Translations under genes and position numbers: made by a program
Notes under the pieces: generated by a model
What the model saw: only the letters and a program-made list of their open reading frames with translations
The model's database searches: none
What the model was told of the DNA's origin: nothing
Assembly (NCBI RefSeq): GCF_964656455.1
Contig: NC_135712.1
Location: forward strand, 70,375,239-70,439,238
Reading direction: 5' to 3'
Length of the DNA: 64,000 nucleotides
DNA from: Halichoerus grypus
Taxonomy: Eukaryota > Chordata > Mammalia > Carnivora > Phocidae
Shown: in pieces, positions 59,815 through 64,000 of the stretch
How positions within the stretch are numbered: the first letter of the stretch is position 1
How the letters are laid out: every line of letters starts with the position of its first letter

Positions 59815-62042
59815 AGGAAAGACAGAAAGAAAGAAAAAGAAAATATTTCTTCACTGAGTTATGCAAACATTCCAAACACCGACCATTTCATTATACAGTA
59901 ATAATAAAAAATCAACATCTGTTAATGACACCACTAATCTCATCAGAAAGCCTTTAAGTAATGGGAAGCTATCAAGCTCCTAATCGTGGATATAAACTTT
60001 CTAAAATTCTAATTTTTGCCTGAAAGCTCTTTTTTTTAAAAAAAATAACTGGTAACAAACAATGTCAGTTGTTTGTCTTAAAGCAGTAACAGACCTTTGT
60101 TCAGATCCAAGAAAATGTCTGCCAAATGCCTAAGTCTACATAACCATAGTTTGTCAGGAATCTTTCAAGTAAAAATAATGTTCCATAAAAAAAAAACAGC
60201 TAGTTTAGTTCACAACTCAAACAACCATAAAAGTGCTTTTCCTTAAAGTAACCACACTACTTCAGTATGCAGAAGTGCTTTATGTACACATCCTATTTCA
60301 TAAAACAGAATAGTTTTAAAATGTGTACTTACGAGTCAAGATTTAATGAAGTTAATTTTTTATTGCTTCATCAAGAACATTATTAGTAAAATAGGTTTAT
60401 TTAAAAAAAAAATTGTGAGTGTATGGCAGTGAAGAATTTACAGTTTAGTGCCACTGCCCCGACTCAATTAAGATGCAGCAGTCTGATCCATCGTTGCCTC
60501 TGAACCATCAGTCCAAATATCAACAATGTAAAAAAAGGCAGATAACTTCTTATGAAAATTATTATGAAAATAGTTTTCATCTTACAGACCCCCAGACCAC
60601 ACTTTGAGAATCACACTTTAAATCAATACTGTCCTAAGAAGAAAATAGTTCTCCAAAGACCTTTATCAAGTTATAATAAGATCTAATAATGAGTGTTAGG
60701 ACTGACTTCCTAACTCTACAGTCATTCCCATTCCCCTCTTCAATGTCTATTAAACCAGAGGTAAGAGGAGGAAAGAGGTTTCAAACGGGAACTCTTTTGC
60801 CTCTTTACAACAGTAAAAGAGCACAGAATTTATTTCCTGTAGTCTACCCCACTCAGAAGTCCTGCCTTATTCCTTGCAATAAAGAAAAGATAAAGCTTCC
60901 AAGGGCATCACCCCTCAATCTTAAAATCCATTCATAACATTTATATGAAAAAAAATTATGAACAATGTTTTATTACTTCTGGTATATTAACAGCACAATG
61001 ACTGGCTGAATCAAAGTCCAGAAAGCCCATATTATACTTCAATATTCAGTTCTTAGTTTTCTTCCTCCCATCTTTATTTCTAATCTAAACAGTATATTCT
61101 GTTATTTCTCACTACAGTAAACTCTAAAGCTGCCAAGTCAAAGACTGATCTTAAAAAAAACTCCCAATTACAGTGCTTTTTCAAATTAAAACATATCATT
61201 TATATAATTTTCTTCATCCTTTTCTTATAATTTATTTCCTCACCTTTATTCAAGTTTACCTACAGAACTTTTTATTTCTCTGCATTACTGGTATCAATAT
61301 GTACAAATACATTTCTATGACTTTGCCTACCCAGGTTATAACTTTATTTTCTATTTTTTTAATATACCTATTAATACCTAAAATATTTAGCTTGCAAAAG
61401 GTAAATAAGTGCTTATTAAACTAAAAGTTTTCTTTAAATCTAATTAAATGTTCCATTTTCTACTGTCTCTCTATGCACCCAGACTGACACCACAATTTTT
61501 TGCATGGATTAGGTATTACTTTCTCCTTTGTTCAAAATAGGAATAGCGCTTCTGGAAATTTAGAAAGAGTAAAGACAAGGCATATCAAGACAGTAAGGAT
61601 ATGGTAGTCAAGTAAGTGCCCCCCAAAACAAAAGTAATCGGATCTTTTATCTAATGATAGATTTGCTTCCATTACAAGGCAGTATTTCTTTTTGCTAATT
61701 TTCCTTCTTTTGGCCTTCTACAACAAATATTTTAATCTGGTTCTCTCCTTGTAAAGAAGCAACTGTGCAATTTTCCTGAAGGGAGTACAGAATTATGAGA
61801 TTAAGAACTGACTCTACACTTAAAAGTAATAATCTCTGAGCAAGCCTTCACATCTTTTGATAACTTCATTAAAAGTAATAATCTCTGAGCAAGCCTTCAC
61901 ATCTTTTGATAACTTCATTAAAACCCTAAGGTAACAACAGAGTCCAATAAAACTAAGGAAAAAAGAGAACTTACCACCAAACAAAGGTTCTGGTTCCACC
62001 AATATTTCCTGTTTCTGAGGAATTGGGGCACGAACTTCTTCT
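30240..62042 (-). CDS. UBXN7: UBXN7, exons 3-11 (5' end off the window)
   Basis: UBX domain protein 7, an adaptor that brings ubiquitylated cullin-RING ligase substrates (for example HIF1A through CRL2-VHL) to the AAA ATPase p97/VCP; known family biology. Join, in transcript order: 62042-61975, 52706-52641, 49685-49573, 42106-41960, 40721-40631, 39974-39847, 32519-32126, 31987-31908, 30401-30240, giving 1249 nt. If the missing exons supply 221 nt as in human, the protein is exactly 489 residues. Human-scale domains: UBA off-window, basic KRRRPAR about 99-105, thioredoxin-like UAS about 130-270, UIM about 285-304, acidic Ser-rich linker about 310-400, UBX about 408-486 with the p97-binding FPR loop. 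All splice sites are GT-AG and every phase agrees. No break or frameshift is visible. Confidence 0.97.
30402..31907 (-). other. UBXN7 intron 10
   Basis: Carries one SINEC. The pyrimidine-rich part at about 30890-31200 looks like an old interspersed repeat I cannot name; the rest is unassigned. Confidence 0.6.
30513..30684 (-). repeat. SINEC element
   Basis: Same orientation as UBXN7, 112 bp upstream of exon 11. No clear target duplication. Confidence 0.92.
31908..31987 (-). CDS. UBXN7: UBXN7 exon 10 (first half of UBX domain)
   Basis: An 80-nt exon encoding [20 protein letters not shown] plus EQAKLL, the first two strands and helix start of the ubiquitin-like UBX fold. It is separated from exon 9 by a 138-bp intron, the shortest in the gene. 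The donor is CTGTTG|GTAAGT. Confidence 0.97.
32126..32519 (-). CDS. UBXN7: UBXN7 exon 9 (UIM and acidic linker)
   Basis: The largest coding exon, 394 nt. It starts [20 protein letters not shown], a ubiquitin-interacting motif (acidic patch, then A-x-x-x-S), which in UBXN7 is known to contact NEDD8 on cullins. An Asp/Glu/Ser-rich low-complexity stretch follows ([25 protein letters not shown]), with several casein-kinase-2-like sites. It ends in phase 1 at AATG|GTGAGT. Confidence 0.97.
32619..32792 (+). repeat. SINEC element
   Basis: Flanked by AAGAAATTTAACA / AAGAAATATAACA; 100 bp upstream of UBXN7 exon 9 and antisense to the gene. Confidence 0.94.
33198..33402 (-). repeat. SINEC element
   Basis: Perfect target duplication CTAACATTTG (33188-33197, 33403-33412). 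Confidence 0.95.
33754..33959 (-). repeat. SINEC element
   Basis: Diverged minus-strand copy (tail GGTTTTATTCATTTATTTG); flanks AAGAATAGTC / AAGAGTCTTT only weakly alike. Confidence 0.9.
33985..34190 (+). repeat. Old L1 3' end
   Basis: GTTTCAAAATAATGTGACTAAG through GAAAATTTTCCACAATAAAAAG resembles the end of ancient L1M elements. Confidence 0.5.
34270..34540 (+). repeat. Unnamed repeat, copy 1
   Basis: Shares clear similarity with 38147-38390: ATGCCCACATGACCTGCAATGG here, TGCCCATATGACATGTAATGG there, then a common TTGATTTTAAAGA and AGACACTACT block. Confidence 0.6.
35018..35217 (+). repeat. SINEC element
   Basis: Older, mutated head (GAGCGCTTGGGTGGTGCAGTC). No exact target duplication. 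Confidence 0.9.
35659..35841 (+). repeat. SINEC element
   Basis: Perfect target duplication AATACCAATTTTA (35646-35658, 35842-35854). Confidence 0.95.
35871..36077 (+). repeat. SINEC element
   Basis: Perfect target duplication AACTCTTCCTGA (35859-35870, 36078-36089); tail of (AAAAC)n. It lies 29 bp from the previous copy. Confidence 0.95.
36950..37062 (+). repeat. SINEC element, deleted short form
   Basis: Missing most of the box A region, but with flanks AAACTTATATGGATCT / AAGCTTATGTGGATCT (36934, 37064). Confidence 0.88.
37909..38130 (-). repeat. SINEC element
   Basis: Perfect 16-bp target duplication CTATAACTTTTTTTAA (37893-37908, 38131-38146); internal GGGAAAAAAGAAGGGAG expansion. Confidence 0.95.
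38147..38390 (+). repeat. Unnamed repeat, copy 2
   Basis: Direct-orientation relative of 34270-34540, 3.9 kb away in the same intron. A third, more distant relative may be 46495-46645 (GTCTCTTGCAGCTAGGTTTG). Confidence 0.6.
38391..39846 (-). other. UBXN7 intron 8, part next to exon 8
   Basis: SINE-free; no gene recognised. ORFs of 60-80 codons on both strands match nothing known. Confidence 0.5.
39847..39974 (-). CDS. UBXN7: UBXN7 exon 8 (end of UAS domain)
   Basis: A 128-nt exon encoding [20 protein letters not shown] and [20 protein letters not shown] plus RS. The acceptor is TTTTTAG|GTCAG. A second AG five bases downstream would break the frame. The donor is CGTTCA|GTAAGT. Confidence 0.96.
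40631..40721 (-). CDS. UBXN7: UBXN7 exon 7 (UAS domain)
   Basis: A 91-nt exon encoding [20 protein letters not shown] plus [10 protein letters not shown], a UAS beta strand with the conserved cis-Pro-like [12 protein letters not shown] region. The acceptor is TTTAACAG|GTT. The donor ACAG|GTAAGA leaves one base of a Gly codon completed by exon 8. Confidence 0.97.
40722..41364 (-). other. UBXN7 intron 6, part next to exon 7
   Basis: Mostly unassigned; a faint MIR core (AGTGACAAGTCTAAGGACAT) is seen at about 41260-41340. Confidence 0.45.
41365..41690 (+). mobile_element. hAT-Charlie-type DNA transposon fossil (MER5-like)
   Basis: Contains TGAAATGTGGCTAGTCTGA and later TTAAATGTGGCTACTAGAAA, TTATGTGGCTCATGTTGTAT, motifs of the MER5/Charlie non-autonomous group. 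Terminal CACTGT and GCAGTG could be the worn inverted repeats. A (TA)n run at 41527-41550 lies inside. Confidence 0.55.
41960..42106 (-). CDS. UBXN7: UBXN7 exon 6 (UAS domain)
   Basis: A 147-nt phase 0-0 exon of 49 codons encoding the core of the UAS fold: [20 protein letters not shown], then [21 protein letters not shown]. The thioredoxin-like scaffold shows no CxxC redox pair, as expected for UAS domains. Confidence 0.97.
42107..43392 (-). other. UBXN7 intron 5, part next to exon 6
   Basis: A/T-rich, no repeat or gene recognised. With introns 6-7 and neighbouring exons it forms a 5.3-kb SINE-free block (38131-43408). Confidence 0.5.
43409..43619 (+). repeat. SINEC element with head rearrangement
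   Basis: The head holds a small duplication (GGGTTAAGCACCCAACTCA, then AGGTTAAGCACCCTACT). Flanks AAGAAAAGTATTTGAG / AAGTAAAGTATTTGAG (43393-43408, 43620-43635); its right flank overlaps the U4 pseudogene's left target duplication. Confidence 0.92.
43647..43715 (-). pseudogene. RNU4 pseudogene: Truncated U4 snRNA retropseudogene
   Basis: The minus strand begins AGCTTTGCGCAGTGGCAGTA and continues through the U4/U6 stem I region (GCCAATGAGGTTTATCCGAGG) to GCTAATTGAAAA, then stops: about the first 66 nt of the ~145-nt U4 RNA. A perfect 14-bp duplication, GAGAATAAAGGAAA, flanks it (43633-43646 and 43716-43729), showing L1-mediated insertion. It lacks the 5' stem-loop-distal half and Sm site, and no snRNA promoter was seen. 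Confidence 0.9.
43889..44093 (+). repeat. SINEC element
   Basis: Flanks AAAGTTCAGAGTTTA / AAAGTCCAGAGTTCA. Contains a run of about 12 C at 43973-43984. Confidence 0.92.
44170..44325 (+). repeat. Ancient mammalian repeat (L2/MIR-type)
   Basis: CACTTACTGAGAACCTACAA, then ATCCCTGCCTTCATGAAGCTTACATTGG, a widespread old mammalian repeat. The same family recurs at 45185-45275 and 45496-45515. Confidence 0.6.
44341..44530 (+). repeat. SINEC element
   Basis: Target duplication AACACCTGAAGATCT / ACCACCTGAAGATCT (44326-44340, 44532-44546). Confidence 0.94.
44547..45184 (-). other. UBXN7 intron 5, unassigned
   Basis: No repeat or gene recognised. Confidence 0.4.
45276..45477 (+). repeat. SINEC element
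   Basis: Perfect 18-bp target duplication TAAATAAAACAAAGTCCC (45258-45275, 45478-45495), cutting an old repeat in two; young. Confidence 0.96.
45543..45685 (+). repeat. SINEC element, short form
   Basis: Perfect target duplication AAGAAAACCTAA (45531-45542, 45686-45697), 48 bp after the preceding copy's flank. Confidence 0.94.
45720..46490 (+). repeat. L2 LINE fragment, interrupted
   Basis: A worn L2 3' region (GCTCACTCAGCTCCAACCAC; later TCTAGATTATAAACTCTTTG) split by a SINEC at 45948. Confidence 0.55.
45948..46132 (+). repeat. SINEC element
   Basis: Perfect target duplication AAAATAGTTCTG (45936-45947, 46133-46144). Confidence 0.95.
46659..46857 (-). repeat. SINEC element
   Basis: Flanks TAGGTCGTGCCTTT / TAAGTTGTGCCTTT (46645-46658, 46858-46871). 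Confidence 0.94.
46872..47952 (-). other. UBXN7 intron 5, unassigned
   Basis: No gene; possible old L1/L2 remnants too worn to name. Confidence 0.4.
47953..48197 (+). repeat. SINEC element with (CTAAG)n tail
   Basis: Diverged head (GGGGCTTCTGGGTGGCTCAG). The A/G-rich tail ends in four CTAAG units (48181-48200), a likely variable microsatellite. Confidence 0.9.
48632..48786 (+). repeat. SINEC element, internally deleted
   Basis: About 155 bp, lacking the box B region. Flanks CTAGAAACTGGG / CCAGAAACTGGG (48622, 48787). Confidence 0.9.
48880..49450 (+). mobile_element. Old L1 fragment
   Basis: Sense ORF2-end remnants (CACTCTTCTCAGTAGTAATCA, then CTCATATACTGCTGGTAGAA), with a SINEC inserted at 49131. 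Confidence 0.55.
49131..49328 (-). repeat. SINEC element
   Basis: Perfect 17-bp target duplication CAAATGGCAAAGATTCT (49114-49130, 49329-49345). Contains a run of about 10 G near 49194-49203. It lies 245 bp downstream of UBXN7 exon 5. Confidence 0.96.
49573..49685 (-). CDS. UBXN7: UBXN7 exon 5
   Basis: A 113-nt exon encoding [20 protein letters not shown] and then [17 protein letters not shown], the entry into the thioredoxin-like UAS domain. The acceptor is TTGCAG|TT and the donor is GAAACA|GTAAGT. Confidence 0.96.
49686..50489 (-). other. UBXN7 intron 4, part next to exon 5
   Basis: No repeat or gene recognised. Confidence 0.45.
50490..51345 (-). mobile_element. Antisense L1 fragment
   Basis: Reversed L1 3' part: on the plus strand GTTGACATACAATATTCTTTTAG (3'UTR), TTCACTTAGCATAATAACCT and CATTCATCTATTGATGGGCA. 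Sense with respect to UBXN7, no ORF. Confidence 0.75.
51428..52318 (-). pseudogene. MPC2: MPC2 processed pseudogene (mitochondrial pyruvate carrier 2 retrocopy)
   Basis: An intronless copy of MPC2, an inner-mitochondrial-membrane pyruvate carrier subunit, in UBXN7 intron 4 on the same strand. The frame from 52196 to 51819 matches MPC2 through the [20 protein letters not shown] and [20 protein letters not shown] segments to the C-terminus, with several substitutions. The ancestral ATG is at 52209-52207, but a one-base insertion near codon 9 puts it out of frame with the rest; the open frame begins with a non-ATG codon, so it is probably dead. Retroposition marks: a 12-bp target duplication with one mismatch (51416-51427 and 52319-52330), AATAAA near the 3' end and a poly(A) tail (poly-T at about 51427-51442). 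A SINEC is inserted in its 3'UTR. Confidence 0.92.
51460..51656 (+). repeat. SINEC element inside the MPC2 pseudogene
   Basis: Flanks AAAAGTTTGCTTT / AAAAGTTCGCTTT (51447-51459, 51657-51669). It separates the retrocopy's 3'UTR from its poly(A) tail, so it is younger than the retrocopy. Confidence 0.95.
52641..52706 (-). CDS. UBXN7: UBXN7 exon 4
   Basis: A 66-nt exon encoding [20 protein letters not shown] plus T and split codons. The Lys/Arg cluster resembles a nuclear localisation signal, in keeping with the nuclear roles of UBXN7. The acceptor is CTAAAG|CT and the donor is ACTA|GTAAGT. Confidence 0.94.
52864..53070 (+). mobile_element. Young L1 3' end (5'-truncated), copy C
   Basis: About 207 bp of the same L1 3'UTR as at 211-429, with target duplication AAAATATTTAAA (52852-52863, 53071-53082). 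It differs from the other two at around ten sites, so it belongs to an older or different subfamily. Confidence 0.9.
53105..53198 (-). repeat. MIR-like fragment
   Basis: TTTTACAAATAAGAAAATTAAGG followed by GAGACTTAACCAAACTTG, a reversed MIR core interrupted by the next SINEC. Confidence 0.6.
53217..53395 (+). repeat. SINEC element
   Basis: Perfect 18-bp target duplication AAGAACAAAGAAGATTTT (53199-53216, 53396-53413). Confidence 0.96.
53420..54816 (-). other. UBXN7 intron 3, unassigned
   Basis: A/T-rich, no gene. The part 54600-54790 is pyrimidine-rich and may be an L2 remnant. Confidence 0.4.
54962..55294 (+). mobile_element. Tigger2-like non-autonomous element nested in Tigger1
   Basis: Ends ...TTGTTCAAGGGACAACTG with TA on both sides (54960-54961, 55295-55296). 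Internal TTGAACTGCACGGGTC and ATACAGTATATAATACATAT match the Tigger2/MER2-type MITEs. The left terminus has lost about 20 bp of its inverted repeat. Confidence 0.75.
55351..55545 (+). repeat. SINEC element in Tigger1
   Basis: Flanks TGTACACATT / AGTACACATT (55341-55350, 55546-55555). Confidence 0.94.
55833..55955 (+). repeat. SINEC element in Tigger1, short form
   Basis: Flanks AAAACTGGAGTCAA / AAAATTGGAGTCAA (55819-55832, 55956-55969). Confidence 0.93.
56315..56518 (+). repeat. SINEC element in Tigger1
   Basis: Perfect target duplication GATGTTATTTTGA (56302-56314, 56519-56531). Confidence 0.96.
57914..58116 (+). repeat. SINEC element in Tigger1
   Basis: Perfect target duplication GAAATATTGCAAGA (57900-57913, 58117-58130). 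Confidence 0.96.
58820..59264 (+). mobile_element. MLT1-type (ERVL-MaLR) LTR, old
   Basis: Middle and end typical of MaLR LTRs: GGATCAAATGGAATGTGGCA, then AACAAATGTTTGTTGTTTCAGG and GTTACACAGCAATAGATAAC. Non-coding and antisense to UBXN7. Confidence 0.6.
59340..59538 (+). repeat. SINEC element
   Basis: Perfect 17-bp target duplication ATATGGTGCACTGGTCA (59323-59339, 59539-59555). Confidence 0.96.
59573..59845 (+). repeat. SINEC element with (GAAA)n microsatellite tail
   Basis: Ends at 59730 in about 110 bp of GAAA/GGAAA repeats, nearly all purine on this strand, a likely length-variable site. Confidence 0.93.
59850..61820 (-). other. UBXN7 intron 3, unassigned part next to exon 3
   Basis: Two kilobases without SINEC, gene or named repeat, A/T-rich. 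Confidence 0.45.
61822..61919 (-). repeat. Perfect 49-bp tandem duplication
   Basis: Copies 61822-61870 and 61871-61919 are identical (unit starts AAAAGTAATAATCTCTGAGC on the plus strand). It lies 55 nt past the donor of UBXN7 exon 3, inside the intron. Confidence 0.97.
61975..62042 (-). CDS. UBXN7: UBXN7 exon 3
   Basis: A 68-nt exon encoding [20 protein letters not shown] plus FG, with one split base at each end. It is the linker between the UBA domain (off-window) and the basic segment. The acceptor is TTAACAG|A and the donor is GGTG|GTAAGT. A perfect 49-bp tandem duplication begins 55 nt downstream of the donor. Confidence 0.93.
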
Positions 62043-62472
62043 CTGTTAAAAGAAGTAGGAAAATATCAAAAGGAAAACTGTTTTTTGCTACATGTTCTCT
62101 CCATAACTATTGTGAATGCATCCAAATTAACAAGTTATATGAACACCAAACTTAGTGACTTTTAGGAACCATGGTGTTAAATAATTGTTAGGTTTCCATA
62201 CAGAGGTCACCTGGAATAAAAGTACCTGGCATAGATGGCTCAAATGATTTATAAAGAAAGAGAACAAACAGAAAAGAAAAAATATTTCCCCTTTGCTCTC
62301 AAGTTCCCTACCCTAGATTCTTTACAGGAAAAAGGGGGGGGGGGCGGCTTACAAAAAAACAAAAACAAAAAATCAGACAAAAAATGGAAAATATAGGCAC
62401 AATAAAAGCAGTATTACATTACTACTATATCAAACAATAGATCATTAAATCACATGTATTAAAATAAGTTTA
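62043..62472 (-). other. UBXN7 intron 2, part next to exon 3
   Basis: No repeat family; a run of 10 G interrupted by C lies at about 62335-62346. Confidence 0.5.
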
Positions 62473-62680
62473 GGGGTGCCTGGGTGGCTCAGTCATTAAG
62501 CGTCTGCCTTCGGCTCAAGTCATGATCCCAGGGTCCTGGGATCGGAGCCCCGCATCAGGCTCCCTGCTCGGCGGGAAGCCTGTTCTCCCTCTTCCACTCC
62601 CCCTGCTTGTGTTCTCTCTCTCGCTGTGTCTCTATCAAATAAATAAATAAAATCTTAAAAAAATAAAAAATAAAAAAAAT
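62473..62680 (+). repeat. SINEC element
   Basis: Perfect target duplication AAAATAAGTTTA (62461-62472, 62681-62692). Confidence 0.95.
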
Positions 62681-62692
62681 AAAATAAGTTTA

Positions 62693-63758
62693 AATAAACA
62701 AGCAGTAAATTTTATGCTAGTTATGAAGACAGTTAACATAGGTATTACCTTGGATTATTTATTAAATAAACTCCAATATATCCAGAGCAGAAGAAGTAAT
62801 TACTCATCTTTTAAAAGCCTATAAACTCTTCAAAGTTTACCTCCAGAGGATTTATTAATAACCCATCTCCTCCAGTAGAAAATACTCATTTAGAAATACT
62901 GTAAAAATGGCTATGTTCTTTTAAGTATCAGTTTATTTTATAGTTTTAACTAAAATATTAATCTCTGCTGATTAATGTTCGTAGCAAGGAAGAGTATGCT
63001 CCAAATTTATTGTGTCCTACTCACATGTTAATTTAAGTAAGGCGTAATGTTTTCCATTCAGGTGTTTCTAATAGTAATAACTGAGCTTAAGGCCTTCTTT
63101 TTTATATCTAATAGGTAGAACTCCAAAACATACTTTACAAAATAAAGTATGAATACTCATTTGTCAACAAAAACATCCTATAATCAAAGAACAACTAGTT
63201 TGACAGAGAAATCTACAATAAGCCAAAAGATGAAGGATAAAAGGTAATTCAAAATTAAGTACATCAGTCACTGCTCACACACAAAATTCAATAATCTGAA
63301 GGAATAGACAATGCATCTATAAGAGGAAACTCTATTAATCCTCTTTCATCAAAGAGAAATAGTCCATTTTCTTAAGAAAATTAAGAATTTAGAAGACATC
63401 TTTTACCTAAATAAGTCTTTCCATGATTTCCATGATTTTCCTCATTATATATATATATAATTATCTAAATCTAAAACAATTTAATTACTCAGAAAACAAA
63501 CCTTAATCTGATGAAATACATCAATTAGGGGTTTAGATTAAGTAGTAGTCCCTATACAGAAAAAGTTGATTACTACATGTTTGAGGGTATCTGTTCCAAG
63601 ATTGCTAGCTACCCAACAAAATGAAAGAATGGATCAGAAAAAAGTGAACTGTAAAGAGTGAAAATTATAGTTTAGGACAATCAATTAGCAATACAAATAA
63701 CCTAAGTCAAATTATAATGTAATTCAATAGGATAAGATATTCATCTATCAAAATTATT
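62693..63758 (-). other. UBXN7 intron 2, unassigned
   Basis: A/T-rich; a (TA)n run at 63447-63461. No exon-like match to the UBXN7 N-terminus is present up to the window edge. Confidence 0.5.
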
Positions 63759-63857
63759 CTTTTTTAAAAGTAGGTTCCACATCCAATGTGGGGCTTGAAC
63801 TCACGACCCTGAGATCAAGAGTTGATGCTCTACTGACTGAGCCAGCCAGGCACCCCA
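63759..63857 (-). repeat. SINEC element, short form
   Basis: Flanks TATCAAAATTATT / TATCAAAACTATT (63746-63758, 63858-63870). Confidence 0.92.
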
Positions 63858-64000
63858 TATCAAAACTATTTTTAAACACAATTAAAAAAACATGTTTTAT
63901 ACAGTGAGAACAGTTATGTTCCCCCAAATCAGCCATGAATACCTGTTATTCAAGTTTCTGTAAACTAAATCATGTTTTCATATTGATTTCCATGAAAAAT

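Noticed and set aside
59730..59845. CRISPR-like array from regular repeats
   Set aside because: Simple microsatellite without spacers, in a mammalian genome.
62335..62346. G-run as a G-quadruplex or regulatory site
   Set aside because: A single short homopolymer next to A-runs; more likely slippage or a sequencing-difficult spot.

Overview
This is a mammalian nuclear window, almost certainly from a caniform carnivore. About 45 copies of the carnivore tRNA-Lys-derived SINE (SINEC/CAN-SINE; head like GGGCGCCTGGGTGGCTCAG) are scattered through it, with three young 5'-truncated L1 ends. The SINE and L1 tails look more like bear/seal/mustelid (arctoid) elements than dog-specific ones, but that is an impression, not a proof. 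Nothing bacterial, viral or CRISPR-like was seen.

Two protein-coding genes are recognisable, both on the minus strand, in the order known from human 3q29. TM4SF19 (L6-type tetraspan membrane protein) is complete in coding terms: four exons between 2800 and 6790 join to 209 codons. UBXN7 (p97/VCP adaptor with UBA, UAS, UIM and UBX domains) covers the right half. Its exons 3-11 lie between 62042 and 30240; exons 1-2, with the start and UBA domain, are off the right edge. Its terminal exon continues into an inferred ~8.1 kb 3'UTR ending near 22115 at a good poly(A) site. All exon junctions found are GT-AG and keep the frame.

Layout: 1-2.8 kb, flank with a young L1 end, L2, an MLT1-type LTR and a MIR; 2.8-6.8 kb, TM4SF19; 7.0-12.3 kb, old L1 plus a 1.5 kb young L1; 13.6-15.0 kb, a CpG-rich block that could be a promoter; 15.3-22.1 kb, intergenic L2, L1 and SINEs; 22.1-30.4 kb, SINE-free UBXN7 3'UTR; 30.4-64 kb, UBXN7 introns full of repeats. 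The introns contain a U4 snRNA retropseudogene (43647-43715), an MPC2 processed pseudogene (51428-52318) and a full-length Tigger1-like DNA transposon (54819-58277) hosting a Tigger2-like element and four SINEs.

The two genes have no known shared pathway; their adjacency is ordinary conserved synteny. No undescribed biological system was found. The most useful observations are retroposition records (target-site duplications, nested insertions), the long SINE-free 3'UTR, a perfect 49-bp tandem duplication beside a UBXN7 splice donor, and a strong antisense bias of SINEs inside UBXN7.
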